Position numbers and translations under genes: made by a program. The notes beneath the pieces are model-generated. The model ran no database searches and was not told the origin of the DNA. It saw only the letters and a list, made by a program, of their open reading frames with translations. Below, in pieces: positions 8,349-20,824 of a stretch of 64,000 bases of DNA. Within the stretch, counting starts at the first letter, position 1; every line of letters begins with the position of its first letter. The stretch comes from Atherix ibis (lineage: Eukaryota; Arthropoda; Insecta; Diptera; Athericidae), in contig OY282605.1 of the NCBI GenBank assembly GCA_958298945.1, positions 111,782,267 through 111,846,266 of the forward strand, given 5' to 3'.

Positions 8349-9631
8349 CGAGGGTCGTTCAATAAGTCCTTAGAAAAAGATGGAAAAAAACTGTTTTTAA
8401 AAAAAAAAAATTTTTATTTTTTAACATAATCTCCTTTTAGCTCACTTTTCCAACCGTTTTTCCAAAATTTTTATCCCGTCAAAAAAATAGGATTTCGGAA
8501 GTTCTGTAAAATACTCATCCGTTTGAGCAATGACGTCCTCGTTGGAAGTGAACCTTCGTCCGCCAAGCCATTTCTTCAGATTGGGGAAAAGAAAATAGTC
8601 ACTCGGGGCCAAATCTGGTGAATAAGCGGGATGCTGCAACAATTCCATTCTCAATTCCACAATTTTGGCCATGGAAACAGCGCAGGTGTGCACACGAGCA
8701 TTGTCCTGATGCAAGAGGATTTTTTTCTTCTTCAGATGGGGGCGTTTCTATTTGATTTCCTCGCTCAACCGTTGCAATAACGACGCGTAATACGCTCCTG
8801 TTATTGTTTTTCCTTTTTCCAAGTAGTCGATAAAAATGATGCCCTGCGAATCCCAAAAGACCGTGGATGGCACCTTGCCGGCCGATGGCACAGTTTTTGC
8901 CTTCTTCGGAGCCCGTTCACCCTTGAAAATCCACTGTGATGACTGTCTCTTCGTTTCTGGAGTGTAGTAGTGTATCCAGGTTTCGTCCACAGTGACATAT
9001 CGACGAAGGAATTCGGCAGGATTGCGATGAAAGAGTGCCAACATAGCCTCAGAGTCCACTACACGATTGCGCTTATTCTCCTCTGAGAGCAAACGCGGCA
9101 CCCATCTTGCCGAAATTTTTTTCACAGACAATTTTTCATGCAAAAATGAAGCGACTGTACCTTGTGATATGCCCGTGGCCTCAACTAATTCGCGCACTTT
9201 AATTCGCCGATCGTTCAAAATCAGATCGTGGATTTTGTCGATGATTTCAGGAGTAGACACCTCAACTGGGCGTCCTGAACGATGTTCATCTTTTGTGGAT
9301 GAACGGCCACGTTTAAATTCATTAACCCAATTGTAAACCGTCGCAAACACAGGTGCAGAAGTTCCATGAACTGCATCCAACTCGGCTTTGATTTCTTTCG
9401 GGCTTAAGCCTTTCAAATGGAGATGTTTGATGACAGCCCTAAACTCGCTTTTTTCCATTGTTATGCACAAATAAATGTCGTTAACTTTAATCGACGATAG
9501 AAATTGACCTACGCTATGGATCGAGCTGAAATTTTGACAGCTTTCCTGTCAATAATGTTACTTACAAAAAAAGTACCGACACTACAAGCACAATTTCTTG
9601 GATTTTCTAAGGACTTATTGAACGACCCTCG
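8349..9631 (-). mobile_element. MLE-D: complete-length mariner, sister of MLE-C
   Basis: A 1283-bp element with terminal repeats cgagggtcgttcaataagtc at both ends (inverted) and TA on each side (8347-8348 and 9632-9633). It is nearly identical to MLE-C but in the opposite orientation, about 2 kb away. Confidence 0.95.
8442..9458 (-). pseudogene. MLE-D mariner transposase, premature stop
   Basis: The start is the ATG at 9458 (MEKSEFRAVI), the position lost in MLE-C. The frame is open with HTH region, WVPRLL, YVTVDETWIHYY and WDSQGIIFIDYL until a stop at 8748-8750, where Glu of the EIKEKRP stretch has become TAG. The same frame then continues with HQDNARVH and YSPDLAPSDYF, so all three catalytic Asp codons are kept. 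Near the carboxyl end a five-base deletion relative to MLE-C leads to a stop after RLEK (8442). GKVPSTVFW replaces the family GKxMATVFW. Apart from these changes it is almost full length. Confidence 0.92.
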
Positions 9632-9949
9632 TAATTTAATTGTTTAGCACCTGGAGAAGTTGTTTTGCAATAACACTTGTCAATTGTGAAAATTTCTTTA
9701 AATACAAGTATAGTTGAAAAAAGGATCTAATGTGCCCGAATTCTTAACATTCACAAGCAGTTTATTAGGCATAATTTTATTCACAACCAGGGGGTCATAA
9801 ATTTTAAAAAGGCTACCAAATCGTCTATCCAGAGATTTTGCAGTAGACCTCCTTTTCGAACGATAGAAGCCTATTTAATAGCACAATAAATTTTCGAAAT
9901 TTAAATAGATTTTTTTTAAGGCTACAACAAATGCGGCTAAATTATTCAC
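9632..9949. other. Spacer
   Basis: AT-rich DNA after MLE-D, possibly including the decayed 3' end of the retrotransposon to its right. Nothing certain is recognised. Confidence 0.4.
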
Positions 9950-11650
9950 TGATCAAATTAGATCCGGGTCAGATAGGAGAATAATTAAACCTACCGTTCC
10001 CATAAATAATAAATCACAAAAATTCAATCTACAAGTCAAGACAGAAAAGAACAAATCCTTAGAAACAGTATGGGCGAATTTCCTATAAGAACAAACCGAA
10101 ACACACATATTGGTTCATTCAAGCCATAATTAGACATAGAAGAGTCGTCTAAACGAAACTTTTTTTTCCAAAATCCTGACAGTCAATCTTAGAGTACTAA
10201 AGTTGGTGAATGACGGGTGAATGAAGTCTGGTCTAACTAAGGGGTAATATAAGTCTAGTTGACAGTTACCGTGATCATTGCTTCGGAAAGCCAGAAACCA
10301 AACTTCTTTCGGAAATAATGTATCCTCAAGTCGGTAACAGAATAAACCCCTTTTATATAAGTTTCCGAGGAATTAAATTTGAAAGTGCGAGTATTGAGGC
10401 CTCCAAAAAATGTCATAGCCTCACATTTTTCCAGGTTCCACATCATAACATACCATTCGAAATATACCAATTGTAAAAGATTTTTAAATCCTCTTGTATG
10501 AGATTAAAATCATTTATATTGCGAATGCTAAAGAAACTTGTTTATATCATCCGCTAGATCAGAATTTTACAGTGTCTAATTAATTTTACAATGTTATCAA
10601 TTGTAATAATAAAAATCAAGGGACCAAGATGCCTATCCTGAGGGACACCAGTTTGAACTTTAATGTCTCCCGATGTATACTTACGAAAATATTTATTGTA
10701 AGTTCTATCTTTTAAATAGGAACCAAACCAATTAATAAGTATTGCAGGATAGCCCAATTTATTAATTTTAAATAAAATAACTGAGTGGGGTATTTTGTCA
10801 AAAGCTTAACTTAAGTCAGTGTTGATGCAGTCAGTTTTCAAACTATTAGAAAAAATTTTAGAAATTGATCTGAAAGCCATAAAACTACTTGACAAGCTGA
10901 ACATAGATCAATAACTCGAATAGCTTAGGAACACTGGGCAACTTTGTAATTGGCGTCTAATTAAATTACCTCACTTTTTGAGCCTTTCTTAAGAATAGGT
11001 ATTATGTAGAATCTCTTCCATAAGTTAGGAAATTTGTCATTCCTAATTGATTTTAAAAAAATAATTTTTAAGGAAGGAAGTAATGCCGTGGAACAAGATT
11101 TAATGAATTTCTTACCTCTGATATTAAGAAAAATCATATTTAAGGTTATTGAAGCTACCTAAGATGATATCTTGCGATTATTTGATGTAATGGTGAATTT
11201 ATTTTCTTTATTTTCTTTAGGTTGACAACAACATGTGGAAAAAGCTTTCTCAGAATAAGATGCAAAATAACTAGATATGGAGTCTTCACTTTTGCTAGAC
11301 GAGCCATCATTATTGCATAGTTGAGGGATAATTATCAACCTTCCTCTTTGTATTAATAAATTTAAGAAAAAATCGTGGATTATTATAAAGATTGATCTGA
11401 ACATTGTCAAGAGGACAGCATTTTAAATTCACCAATACAAAACAAAGGTTGTGAAATCTGTATGAGAGAAATGGCTCTTACAGCGAAAATAAATGTTCCA
11501 TAATTTATTATTCGTATTTTTAAGAATACGTAGTTCCTCATTTATGCATAGTGGATATTGCGTAGATGATCTTATGCAAGCAAGTGGCACATAAGTATTA
11601 AAAATATAAGGTGTCGTTTGAAGAAACCAGTGATGGAAAATCAATAGACA
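9950..11650 (-). pseudogene. Decayed non-LTR retrotransposon reverse transcriptase
   Basis: Read right to left in shifting frames, this gives the region before the RT (NPRFFLNLLIQRGR at about 11350), fingers (FPNLWKRFYIIPILKKGS, about 11000), LGYPAILINWFGSYLKDRTY, the palm motif TGVPQDRHLGPLIF (about 10640), the catalytic ADD in LADDINK (10546-10554, one frame away), and thumb pieces such as MWNLEKCEAMTFF and YSVTDLRIHY. Many stops and frameshifts prove it is dead. The order and motifs are those of LINEs that copy RNA at a nicked target. The clade is not fixed, and no 5' endonuclease part or clear tail was found. Confidence 0.8.
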
Positions 11651-11929
11651 AAAGTACTAGTGAGATTACGGACAAATCTGTTTTATGAAAATTTCTGCAT
11701 ATTCAAATGCTAATTATATTGAAATTCATAAAGTTCAGTAAATTCATTTTCAAACGATGTGATAATTGCAGTTGTTTTTTTTATAATTACGTACAGGTAA
11801 TATTGATATTATTACCTCTTTTAATATTTTATTATTGAAATCACCCGCTTTGCAGTAAAAATTGGACTGTTCTATTGTTCATCAATTAACAGGACTAACA
11901 TTTTTAATTCTAAAATACTTTTTTAAAAA
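11651..11929. other. Spacer
   Basis: AT-rich, no recognisable feature. Confidence 0.5.
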
Positions 11930-12420
11930 ATTTACAAAAGCCGTTTTTTGATATTACAGATCGTGAGGAACAAAAACTATGATCTGGTGAATAGAAAGGT
12001 ACCACAGGAACTCCTTCTCCCGACAAAAGCTCGCAGATGGAGAGCGTTGTCATGGTGGAGCATCCAAGAGTCTGCAATGGCCGATCCGACACGAAGAGGC
12101 GTTTTTTGGAGGCTTTCGAGGAGCTTCAATGCTGACCTTATAACAGTCTGACCTCACAAGCGCCCTCACTCGTTCTACATTTCCATCAGTTTTTGATAAT
12201 AAAGGACTTACTGGAAAACTTGTACTTTGATAAGGAATATTGCCAATAGGCTCGTTGCAACTTTTCGTAAGTCAAACTTGCGAATTCAACAAGCTTAACA
12301 AAAAATTTATTGGTCCATCGTTGCTACAAATCCTACTCTTCCATTTTTCGTAACGTCCAGTTCACTTATGACACTCTATTGGACAAAGATCATAAGCAAT
12401 TCGGACTCTATTGTAAATTG
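11930..12420 (-). pseudogene. HTH_48 (GVQW3-like) mariner relic, copy a
   Basis: On the minus strand SKTDGNVERVRALVRSDC matches the linker of HTH_48-type mariner proteins (typical form SKTDENVERVRxLVRSDRRL). Upstream, LTKSCNEPIGNIPYQS corresponds to the HTH part and resembles copies near 18850 and 44250. The sequence is broken by stops, and no DDE catalytic core is seen. At least six related pieces lie elsewhere in the window. Confidence 0.65.
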
Positions 12421-14029
12421 ATCAAGACACAATACCATATCCGCTGTTTAAAAGATCATAGTTTAAATACTATTCGCATAAATCAAAATTTTCGATAAAT
12501 AAATACTATGAAAATTATAGATATTGTAAAAGAATAGTGAGAATTGAGTCAAAAAAAAAAAACAATCAACAAATTATGGCGAGTTCAATGTAATATCAAA
12601 CAGCTGGAATTATTATGTTTATTACTATTATTGTGATTATTACCTGTACTTTGCAAAACTAAAAAAAAAGGTATGAGAAACCACAGCATTTTAGCATCGA
12701 ATATAACCAAATATTTGTAATTGATTTCGTAGAATTTCTTATAGTCAAAGAACTTTTTTTTTAATTTTACTTAAAACTGAAACTTAAACAAATGAAATAA
12801 AAAATAAAAAAGAATACAACAGAAGAAGAAGAAGAAAAAACAATAGAAAAAAGATTCCAATCGGTTGTAACCAAAGGCGATCATTTCGAATTCTTTGTTC
12901 AATGTTTTGTTGAAATTTCATCAGAACGGAAAAGAAGACAAAAACAGCGACCAGACACAATTTCCAGCATCAACAAACAAAAAGTGCTTGCTAGTAATTT
13001 GTTTTTCCAAATAATACAAAGTATATACGAGGATTTTCAAAGTGATTTCTTTAGGCAAATAGAAGGTGTACAATTTGCGTTTTGTTTTGATGGTATTACC
13101 ATGGCAGAAAAACCATTTTCCTGGTTATTATCCGATTTTGACCAATGCGCATGGGAAGTATGAGAGGGTACGCTCCTGACCTTTTGCAAAAGCGTGAAAT
13201 CGGAATTTACAAATCGCATCCGAATTAATCATCAACGTTTAATAAAGAAATTAAATTAACAGAAGAAGAAGCTTAATAAACAAAAAAAATTAAAAAAAAT
13301 TTTGAAGAAGCACCAGCCAGAATCATCCGAAGATTAACTTAAACAGAAGTTAAGAAACCAAAACAAAACTTTCAATATAAATAAAAAAAAAAAATGTTTT
13401 TTTTTCTATCTAAAAGTTTATAGCAAAATAAAAATTACTTCTTCAAAAGGAAGGAGGGGGGATATTTAAGTGACGTGAATAGCCCAACACGATGTTTTTA
13501 TCGTTTGGGAAATCATAGAAATTCACTTCCCCGTAGTTTACTGACATTGAACAAATCATCAGCAATGTCGATTTTTTCAATTTTTCGGAAGCATTTTCAA
13601 TTTTTATCCATACTAAAAATATTGGATTGTGCTTTTTTTTCATCTTTACTGTATTATTATCTCTTGTTTTCTATTTAATTCGTGACAAACAAAATCCTAC
13701 GTGAATGACTGATGCATTTTTCTTTTTCCAAACGTACAATCGTCGAATATGTTGAAGGTGAAAAATTGCACTTTTTTCTCTATCATTTTACCAGGTCTAG
13801 CTTGTAAGTAATTATACTTAGAGTTTCGTATTAAGGATATATATAAAACTAAAGAGTATTTAGATAAAATTTAGTTTCATTTTTAAAAAAAATAAAAGAA
13901 TAATTTGAAAGATCAGAATTAATTCATGTTGGAAACTGTAGAACTAATCTGACATTGATGATAGATGGTGGACTTCCTTAGTCAAAGCTCATAAAAGGAT
14001 CTGAAATTAAAGTTCTATAAAATTGTACA
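12421..14029. other. AT-rich region without recognised genes
   Basis: Contains a purine-rich stretch (about 12780-12850, gaagaag repeats) and several A runs. Minus-strand frames at 13037-13219 and 13443-13643 are short and not recognised. No RNA gene or transposon ends seen. Confidence 0.5.
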
Positions 14030-14460
14030 CATGCGAAACGTGACATCGCTCAGATATTAAATTTACCGAATTCGACCGTTGATGATCATTTTAAACGGCT
14101 AGGTTTAATCTCAAAGTTTGACATATGGGTTCCTCACCTTCTTACGGAGAAAAATTTGTGCCGTCTCATTGACGTTTGTGATTTGGTTCTCAAACTCCAA
14201 GAAAATAATGCATTTTTGAAGAGTATCATTACAGGTGACGAGAAATGGGTTGTCTACAACTATGTTAACCGCAAAAGATCCTGAAGAAGAAAAGATGAAC
14301 CGGCTCAAAGCACTTCGAAAGCCAGTATTTATCCAAAAAAGGTTATGTTATCTGTTTGGTAGTTTTGAGCTTCTACCGAGCAACACAACGATCAATTCTG
14401 AAGTGTATTGTCTTCAGTTGGACAAATTGAATGATTCACTTAAAGAAAAAAGGCCAATAA
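14030..14460 (+). pseudogene. Mellifera/cecropia-type mariner fragment, copy 2
   Basis: An open stretch from about 14032 to a TGA at 14281-14283 encodes the second HTH and linker (RDIAQILNLPNSTVDDH, then WVPHLLTEKN) and the first catalytic Asp in IITGDEKWVVYN. The stop replaces Trp in the NVKRKRSWS motif. After it, an internal deletion fuses this to INSEVYCLQLDKLNDSLKEK, and the copy ends abruptly at about 14460. It is a truncated dead copy of the element also at 1402 and 20970. Confidence 0.82.
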
Positions 14461-14468
14461 ATAAACTA

Positions 14469-14493
14469 TTGGGTTGTCCGGAAAGTAATTTGG
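14469..14493 (+). repeat. Lone mariner terminal repeat
   Basis: It starts ttgggttgtccggaaagtaa directly after a TA and matches the terminal repeat at 3334-3359 of the mellifera/cecropia-type element. No partner end was found to its right, so it may be the left end of a truncated element. Confidence 0.6.
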
Positions 14494-15260
14494 TAATGAA
14501 AGAAAATTATTTTAGGAAGAATCCTTTATTTTGTTTGTTTTTGTTTGGTTTGTTTATAGAAAGGTTCTATAGAGAGCAGTTGGAAGCCTGAGGTCTATGC
14601 GCCAAGGCTGTATGGGCCACATGGCGACTGGACTTCAACAGACGACAGGTAGACTGCACCAATTAATCCAGGGATTATAAAAGTTATTTATTTTTCGCTT
14701 ATAAATAAAAAAGACTTCACCAATTAATCCAGGATTTCTTTATAAAAGTTATTTATTTTTCGCTTCAAAAATGACATTTAAATAAAAACTATTTAAAATT
14801 CAGATTTTATAATAAAAATTTATTTTATTGTATTGCTACGAGGGTTCTTGCAAAACTTGATTCTTTTCAGTTAATTTTTTAATAACTTTTTCGCACATTT
14901 CAGTCTATAAGTCGATGGATGTTAATTTTTAAATGCTCCAAAATTTTGGGATTTTTTGCGTAAATATTTTTTTTGTATAGCGTCACAAGCAAAAGGTTAG
15001 CGGCGTTAAATTGCACGATCTTGGAGGCTATTTGACATCACCAAATCTCGAAATTTTCCATACTCGTGGCGCCGTTTCTTTGAAATAAATTATGGTCCAG
15101 ATAAAAATATTTAAGTTCAAAAAATGGCGATTGACTCAAAAGAATTTATTGAGATGATTAAATAATGGAACAATGTTCTTGGCACAAAGATTGTTAGCAG
15201 GGATAGGAGGAATCCTACTCGAAAATAAATTAAGGGTGAGGCTATGGATAATAGTATTGG
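14494..15260. other. Unassigned region with a short tandem duplication
   Basis: Holds the duplication listed at 14657-14764; otherwise no gene seen. A tacgagggttc motif at about 14836 resembles mariner ends, but nothing follows it. Confidence 0.4.
14657..14764. repeat. Two-copy direct repeat, about 60-bp unit
   Basis: The unit begins caccaattaatccagg and includes ttataaaagttatttatttt in both copies (14657-14717 and 14718-14764). It is a simple tandem duplication. Confidence 0.8.
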
Positions 15261-15514
15261 AGACAACATAGGGTGTGCATAAAGGATCAGTCATTATCAT
15301 GATTATTATTAGGGTGTGCATAAAGGATCAAAAATAAATCATGATTATTATTATTTGTAACATAATAATCAACATATTCATTACTGAGACAACATAGGGT
15401 GTGCATAAAGGATCAGTCATTATCATTATTATTAACATAGGGTGTGCATAAAGGATCAAAAATAAATCATGATTATTATTATTTGTAACATAATAATCAA
15501 CATATTCATTACTG
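15261..15514. repeat. Two-copy tandem repeat, about 126-bp unit
   Basis: Units at 15261-15386 and 15387-15514 start agacaacatagggtgtgcat. Each contains two copies of gggtgtgcataaaggatca, so the array has an internal sub-repeat. The right edge of each unit is derived from the RNase H fragment next to it. Confidence 0.9.
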
Positions 15515-15666
15515 AGTCTATCCACATGCCCTGGAATACACCTGAGTCCAAAACTTCTATTTCCTAATAGACAATGTCGGATGTGGACCAAATTGGGCAG
15601 CTTCTGTTTTCCGTTTATTAAGAAGAACTGATCAGTAAATATGTCTGCTATAATAATCAATGGCAT
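15490..15666 (-). pseudogene. RNase H domain fragment of a non-LTR retrotransposon
   Basis: The minus-strand frame contains LRCIPGHVDRLSNEYVD, matching the WIPGHVGIxGNExAD motif that ends RNase H domains of I- and Jockey-type elements; the final Asp is a metal ligand in that family. The leading Trp has become Cys. Only about 55 codons remain before the frame runs into the tandem repeat, so the fragment is non-functional. Confidence 0.65.
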
Positions 15667-18595
15667 ATTTCACTGCTCACTACTCCAAATAAAAGCATGC
15701 TACATTGAGCAGAAACGCTCTACTCTAAAAAAAATAAGTTAATTAATGTAAACTTTCATTGATACCAAATGATTAACTCCTTTCGTCAAGACACAAACTC
15801 GCATTTAAAAATAAAGTTCCACTTTTGAAAACTAGTAAAATGTGAATGAACAACAAATTGTAGGAGCTAAAATCATGCCACCTTCCTTTACCTTTTTTTT
15901 ATATGACTTATCAACTAAAGTTAAATATATTAAAATATTATAGAAATAGAAAATTTTCCCAACTTAATATGAATTTTCCCAACCAAAAGTTAAATATATT
16001 AAAATATTATAGAAATAAAAAATCCATGTGCCCAACTAAATATGAATAAGGATATTTTGAAAATTGTACAAACAGTCCCATAACAAAACAAGGATTTGTA
16101 TTTAAAATGAGGAAAAACAATTACAGTATTTATTCAATTTTTATTATTTACAATCTTAAAATTGATATCCTATTATTTTGTTTGAAAAAAATACATGATA
16201 TCCTTTAAAATGTTTGTCTCAAGTTTCACCCTTCTTTCGGGAGCCTCAGAATTTATTGCATTTTATATTGACTAAGCGATGAAATTGCATTGAGTGGAGT
16301 AGGAATTCTTGAATTTTTAAGGAGAAACCATGGAAAAAATAGGATTTTACCAATAAGTCTTTATATATGAACTGAGGGCTTAACGGTATATGTTTGCTAT
16401 AATAATAATTTTTGTAGTTTTTAATATGAAAATAGGCTTCATCTTCGAAATCGTCTCAACAATGTTTGGTAAAAGTATTCACGTAATCTGTGGCTATATT
16501 CTTTAACTGCTTGTAGTTGTTAAACGTTGAAGAGATCAAATTTTAAGTAAAATACTTCATAACGATTATTTTTTAAGATTTCTGAACTAAATGCGCATTT
16601 AAATATAATTGCCTGGTGCCATTAACCCTCTTTAAATTCGACGTTTTCCACATTGTTCACTGATCCTCAAAATATTTCAAATAAAATTTTGATAGCCTTT
16701 CATAAAAAACAAAGACAATAGTTCTTACACTTTTTTTTTAAGTAATTGCAAAACTGTTTGGCGCCGCCATTTTAAATCATGCATTCATAGGCGACACACT
16801 GCTGAACCCAAGTACGCCTTTTTAAAACCAGCGCTTTTCAAACTGGTTGACTTGATGTCATAATAATAACTCATATTTAATTAGTAGTTTCTTTATTGTT
16901 TTTTTTTGTAATTTAAAAAAAAAATTATGACGAAAATAAATTTTCTATCTAACCTTAAATTATAAAAAATAATTTCATAATCTATCACTTATTAGTTTTG
17001 TAGCAATTTCGTAGAAAATAATTTCAATACAAAAAATATGTTGTGGTTTTTTGTTTAAATGATTAAAATTAAAAATTAGCCAAAGAACCTTTTTAATTTT
17101 GACACAAAAAATATATTAAAATGGCATATTAGTCTTAAATCATCCTATAGCAAAATGACATTTTTCAAAAAGCTTCCATATACATAAATGGTTAAATTTA
17201 AATTCTTGGTATGAAAATTATAAGATTCTTCTAAAATGACTAAATTCTATTTGGATGAGAGCCAAAAATTACATTTTGTATATGAGTACATGGTAGCAAG
17301 GTACCCCAGAATATACGAGTAAGTGATCTTCTGACAATGCGTTTCGAGAAATTTTCTTTCCAATCTTTTATTTCCCTTCAATTTCTTATTTTTTATTGTC
17401 CTTCTTTTTTTTGGTAAATTTCAGATGATTTTTGTAATCAAAAATTATTTCACGTATATCAAGTTGGCGACAGTCGTACGCCAATTCGTTACCACTGACC
17501 CTGATATGGTATAAATTTTGATTTAATTTCTGCATTCCAGAGCGATGAATACAATATGGTTTGTTTTTCTTAAGAATATTCTTTATTTTTATGTAATATT
17601 CTCATAGGTTCTTGCACTCTGTGATATAAAAAAGAAATTTCTGTTAGTTTTCAAAAAAATTACAATATAATTTACCAAATAATTCAGGCAGTGTTTTTTT
17701 TTTTTTGTTACTAAAAAAAGAATTCTAAATTAAAAGAAGACTTTGAAATCTGTCTACCCTTTTGAAAAATATAAATAAAATAAGTTAAACGTCATTTTAT
17801 AATTACCAAAAAAGCTTATTCGAGCTTTTTAATTATAGGCCATTTAGCTACAGTGTTGACACTGACATTTGCAAAGTGAGGTTATAATTTCAAAGAAATT
17901 TTTTAAGCAAAAATCAGAAAATAATTTTTTTTAATTCATCAAAAAAAAGAACGCGTAAAAATGTAGTAAAAAATAAATAATTATTTAGCTAGCTTGTGGA
18001 TAAAAGTAAAGTTCCGCACCTTCATAATTGTCTGCCACCATCAAAAGAAATTTTTTATTTTCGTGCAGGTAATCCTCCATTTTGCAAAATAAAGTTTAAT
18101 CGAATTTACAATCCTATGCAACTTATACTATAATAATTAATTATATAATAAAAATTATAAGTTGAATTACATTACTCGTTCTCAATAATACTCCTTTTAG
18201 TCTGCTATTATTTAAAATATCCAAAAAAAAATATATATAATTTTAAAAACAAATCTGTTTTAAAAAAAAGTCAAATATTTTCTTTTTATTTGTTTTTAGT
18301 TTGATTATATTTGTTCTCACGTGTATATTTAATATTACAATCGATTTATTGTCTATCCCTGACATACTATTAAAAATTTGTTAACAATAATTTTCGTAAA
18401 CAAAACATGAAAAAATTGTATGTATTTATTTTTTGTTTTTAATTAAAAAAAATGCAAATAATAATAAAAATAATGCAGAAATTGAAATAATCATAAAATT
18501 TGTCAATAACATACGTGCTTGTACAAATATAAATAAAGTTTCATTGAATTTGTTTTAATTTATAGTTAAAAATGAGAGTGAAATATTTTCATATA
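15667..18595. other. AT-rich region without recognised genes
   Basis: Contains the 67-bp direct duplication listed at 15911-16045, and otherwise A/T runs with no supported gene, RNA or transposon. Confidence 0.5.
15911..16045. repeat. Two-copy direct repeat, about 67-bp unit
   Basis: Both units contain aagttaaatatattaaaata and a following cccaac...aatatgaa stretch, starting at about 15912 and 15980. Confidence 0.8.
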
Positions 18596-18960
18596 AGGTG
18601 TGACTGAATAAGCTTTTTTTATTTTTGAAAAAGCTTTATTTTATTCCCATAAAAGTAGATCCCTTGGGCGAAGAATCCTTTTTCTGGGCTTGACTGTTAA
18701 TCGGCCGTATAACCTCACAATTAGGGTTTTAATCAGTTTCCGATTTTGAAGGCCTCCATGAGCAAAGTTCACCTTCCACTGCTTCTCGACTCCATAAAAA
18801 AGCTCTATGCCATCGAATAAATTGTTTTTTGAATAAGGAATTGTCCCCATGGGCTTGTTGCAACTTTTCATAAGGCACATCGTTGCTGCAAATTTCGCTG
18901 TTCCTGTTTTTGTAATGTACTACAAAAAAAAACTTTACTATAATATATAGTGTCACGTAG
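18596..18960 (-). pseudogene. HTH_48 (GVQW3-like) mariner relic, copy b
   Basis: A frame on the minus strand (18729-18956) reads YEKLQQAHGDNSLFKKQF, then RWHRAFLWSREAVEGE and RPSKSETD. This is the HTH_48 domain pattern (family form xVFxWHKxFxEGRExVExxxRxGRPSTSKTDEN). A stop follows directly. A terminal-repeat-like aggtgtgactgaataagc sits at 18596 after a TA, which would mark the 3' end of the element. No catalytic core lies between, so this is an internally deleted copy. Confidence 0.7.
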
Positions 18961-20824
18961 TTAACAAACGAGGCTGAAACTTGGGCGGGCTATGTGTACA
19001 GGATGTTCGCACTCTTAGTGAAACCAGTCTCATTACTTTTCTGGCACGCCTCGTATACTTATGTTTATCTTATTTTTGGTGTTATTTTTATCTATTATGT
19101 GTTGGTTTGGTAAGAAATTACTGAGTAATATTTTTCTTGATACAATCAGTTATCAAGCATTTTGATTTTCTTACCCAATAACAATACTAGATGAAAATAA
19201 TACCCAAATTGACAAAGTATCTCAGCCCGTGACTTTGTGTTATTTTCCACATCAATAAAAAACTAGTAAGAACCATGAAATAACGAGAAGGGAATTTGCG
19301 TATTTCCCACCATAATTTTGAAATTCCTAATGTTATTCAATATTAAAAGTTTACGTATTCAAATAGTAGATATGGAAAAATATTTTCTACAATACTTACT
19401 CATCTGATTTAGTCGTTTACTCACTTAATTATCACAAAAGAATCGACTCGATTTCCAATTAATAATGATTTCTTTCATTCGGAAGGGGAACCTTCGGATG
19501 CGTTCTGAGTGAATGTCCGCTCAGACGATGTGCTTATGGGAATACTTGTGCAGTGGAAAGGGGTTTTTTCCGCGGATCACAACCGACTGGTTATGGAAAA
19601 GTATACAGTTACCGTTTTGAGGTGTACCATTAAAGCGAATTCCATAGAAACTATTCTTCCAGTCATGCGGTTGAACTCGAGAACTGCACGCCAAATGCAT
19701 CATAACGAAAAGAAAAAAGAATCACCACTTTCTGGAAATAATGACAAAGCAACAGAAAGTTGAGCCTCCAGCATCCAGAACAAGGAGTACCATAGCTCCT
19801 CTTCTAGACTGTGACGCAGTTTCTAAAGAATGTTGCACGCATTAGTATCGGGACACCTAGTAACTCAACCAATAAACCGTAACCGCAAATGTTCAGCTTC
19901 ATTTGTTTTCTATTTATTTATTTATTATTATTTTTATTTTTCTCTTTTAGCAGTTAAGCTTTTGTTATTTTCTATTTTTAATTTATTAAAATCCACAACT
20001 GTGTTGATATGCAACAAGTGCAGAATTGTCAACAAAGTATTATTATTTATACAAAAACCGTCATCGGTTGGACGTCTACTGTTTCTTCTCATTTGCATGT
20101 TACAATTTTCATTTTATTTAAAATTTTCAAGGAGCAAGTACTTATTTTTAAATAGCCACCAACAAGGGTATTTATAATATTTGCATGCGTAATATTTTGC
20201 TTAACAATTAGGGATAGTACTTAAGTCCACACATTCGTTGGGCTATTTTCAAGGCATTGCTGAAGAGTCAGTTTTCAATGCCAATGGTTTTTTTAACTAA
20301 TCGGAAGCGACCATAATAATTTGTATTGCAAAAATTATTAATTTTTTTGTATAAGCACGTATTTTTTTTCTAATATTTTCTATTTAAATGAATTTTTTAT
20401 TTAAGCTATTATTGAACTAAATATTTTGGCATTAGCACAAGTACTTCTTATTGAACGAACTTTCAATGCAAGAATCATAATAAATTAGTAAAGCCTTATT
20501 ATTTAAAATCAGTAATGGAGCTAATATTGCTTTTTGCAAAAATTTAATAATGTTTGTCTACATCAACGTAAGAGATGCGTCTTTTCGGCAGCTATATTCG
20601 TACATCGCCGGAGGCATTGTTTCCATAATTCATAGCAGTGCTGGAATGCCTTAACTTTCAGGAGTAGCTCCTCGGTTACACCAAGATTAGTTCCTCGGTT
20701 CAGCCAGGATTAAGTACTATCAATTGCATTGAAAAGAAATCTGGAGCGTTTTTGATTATGTAGAGCAGACAAGGTACATATTCCAATCGTTCGGTTTTTT
20801 TCGTATCATTTTAGTACACACCTT
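18961..20824. other. Mostly unassigned, with a GC-richer block
   Basis: Includes a block at about 19490-19860 with clearly higher GC and open frames on both strands (84 codons plus, 60 codons minus) that I do not recognise; it may be an old transposon or exon-like sequence. The rest is AT-rich without features. Confidence 0.4.
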
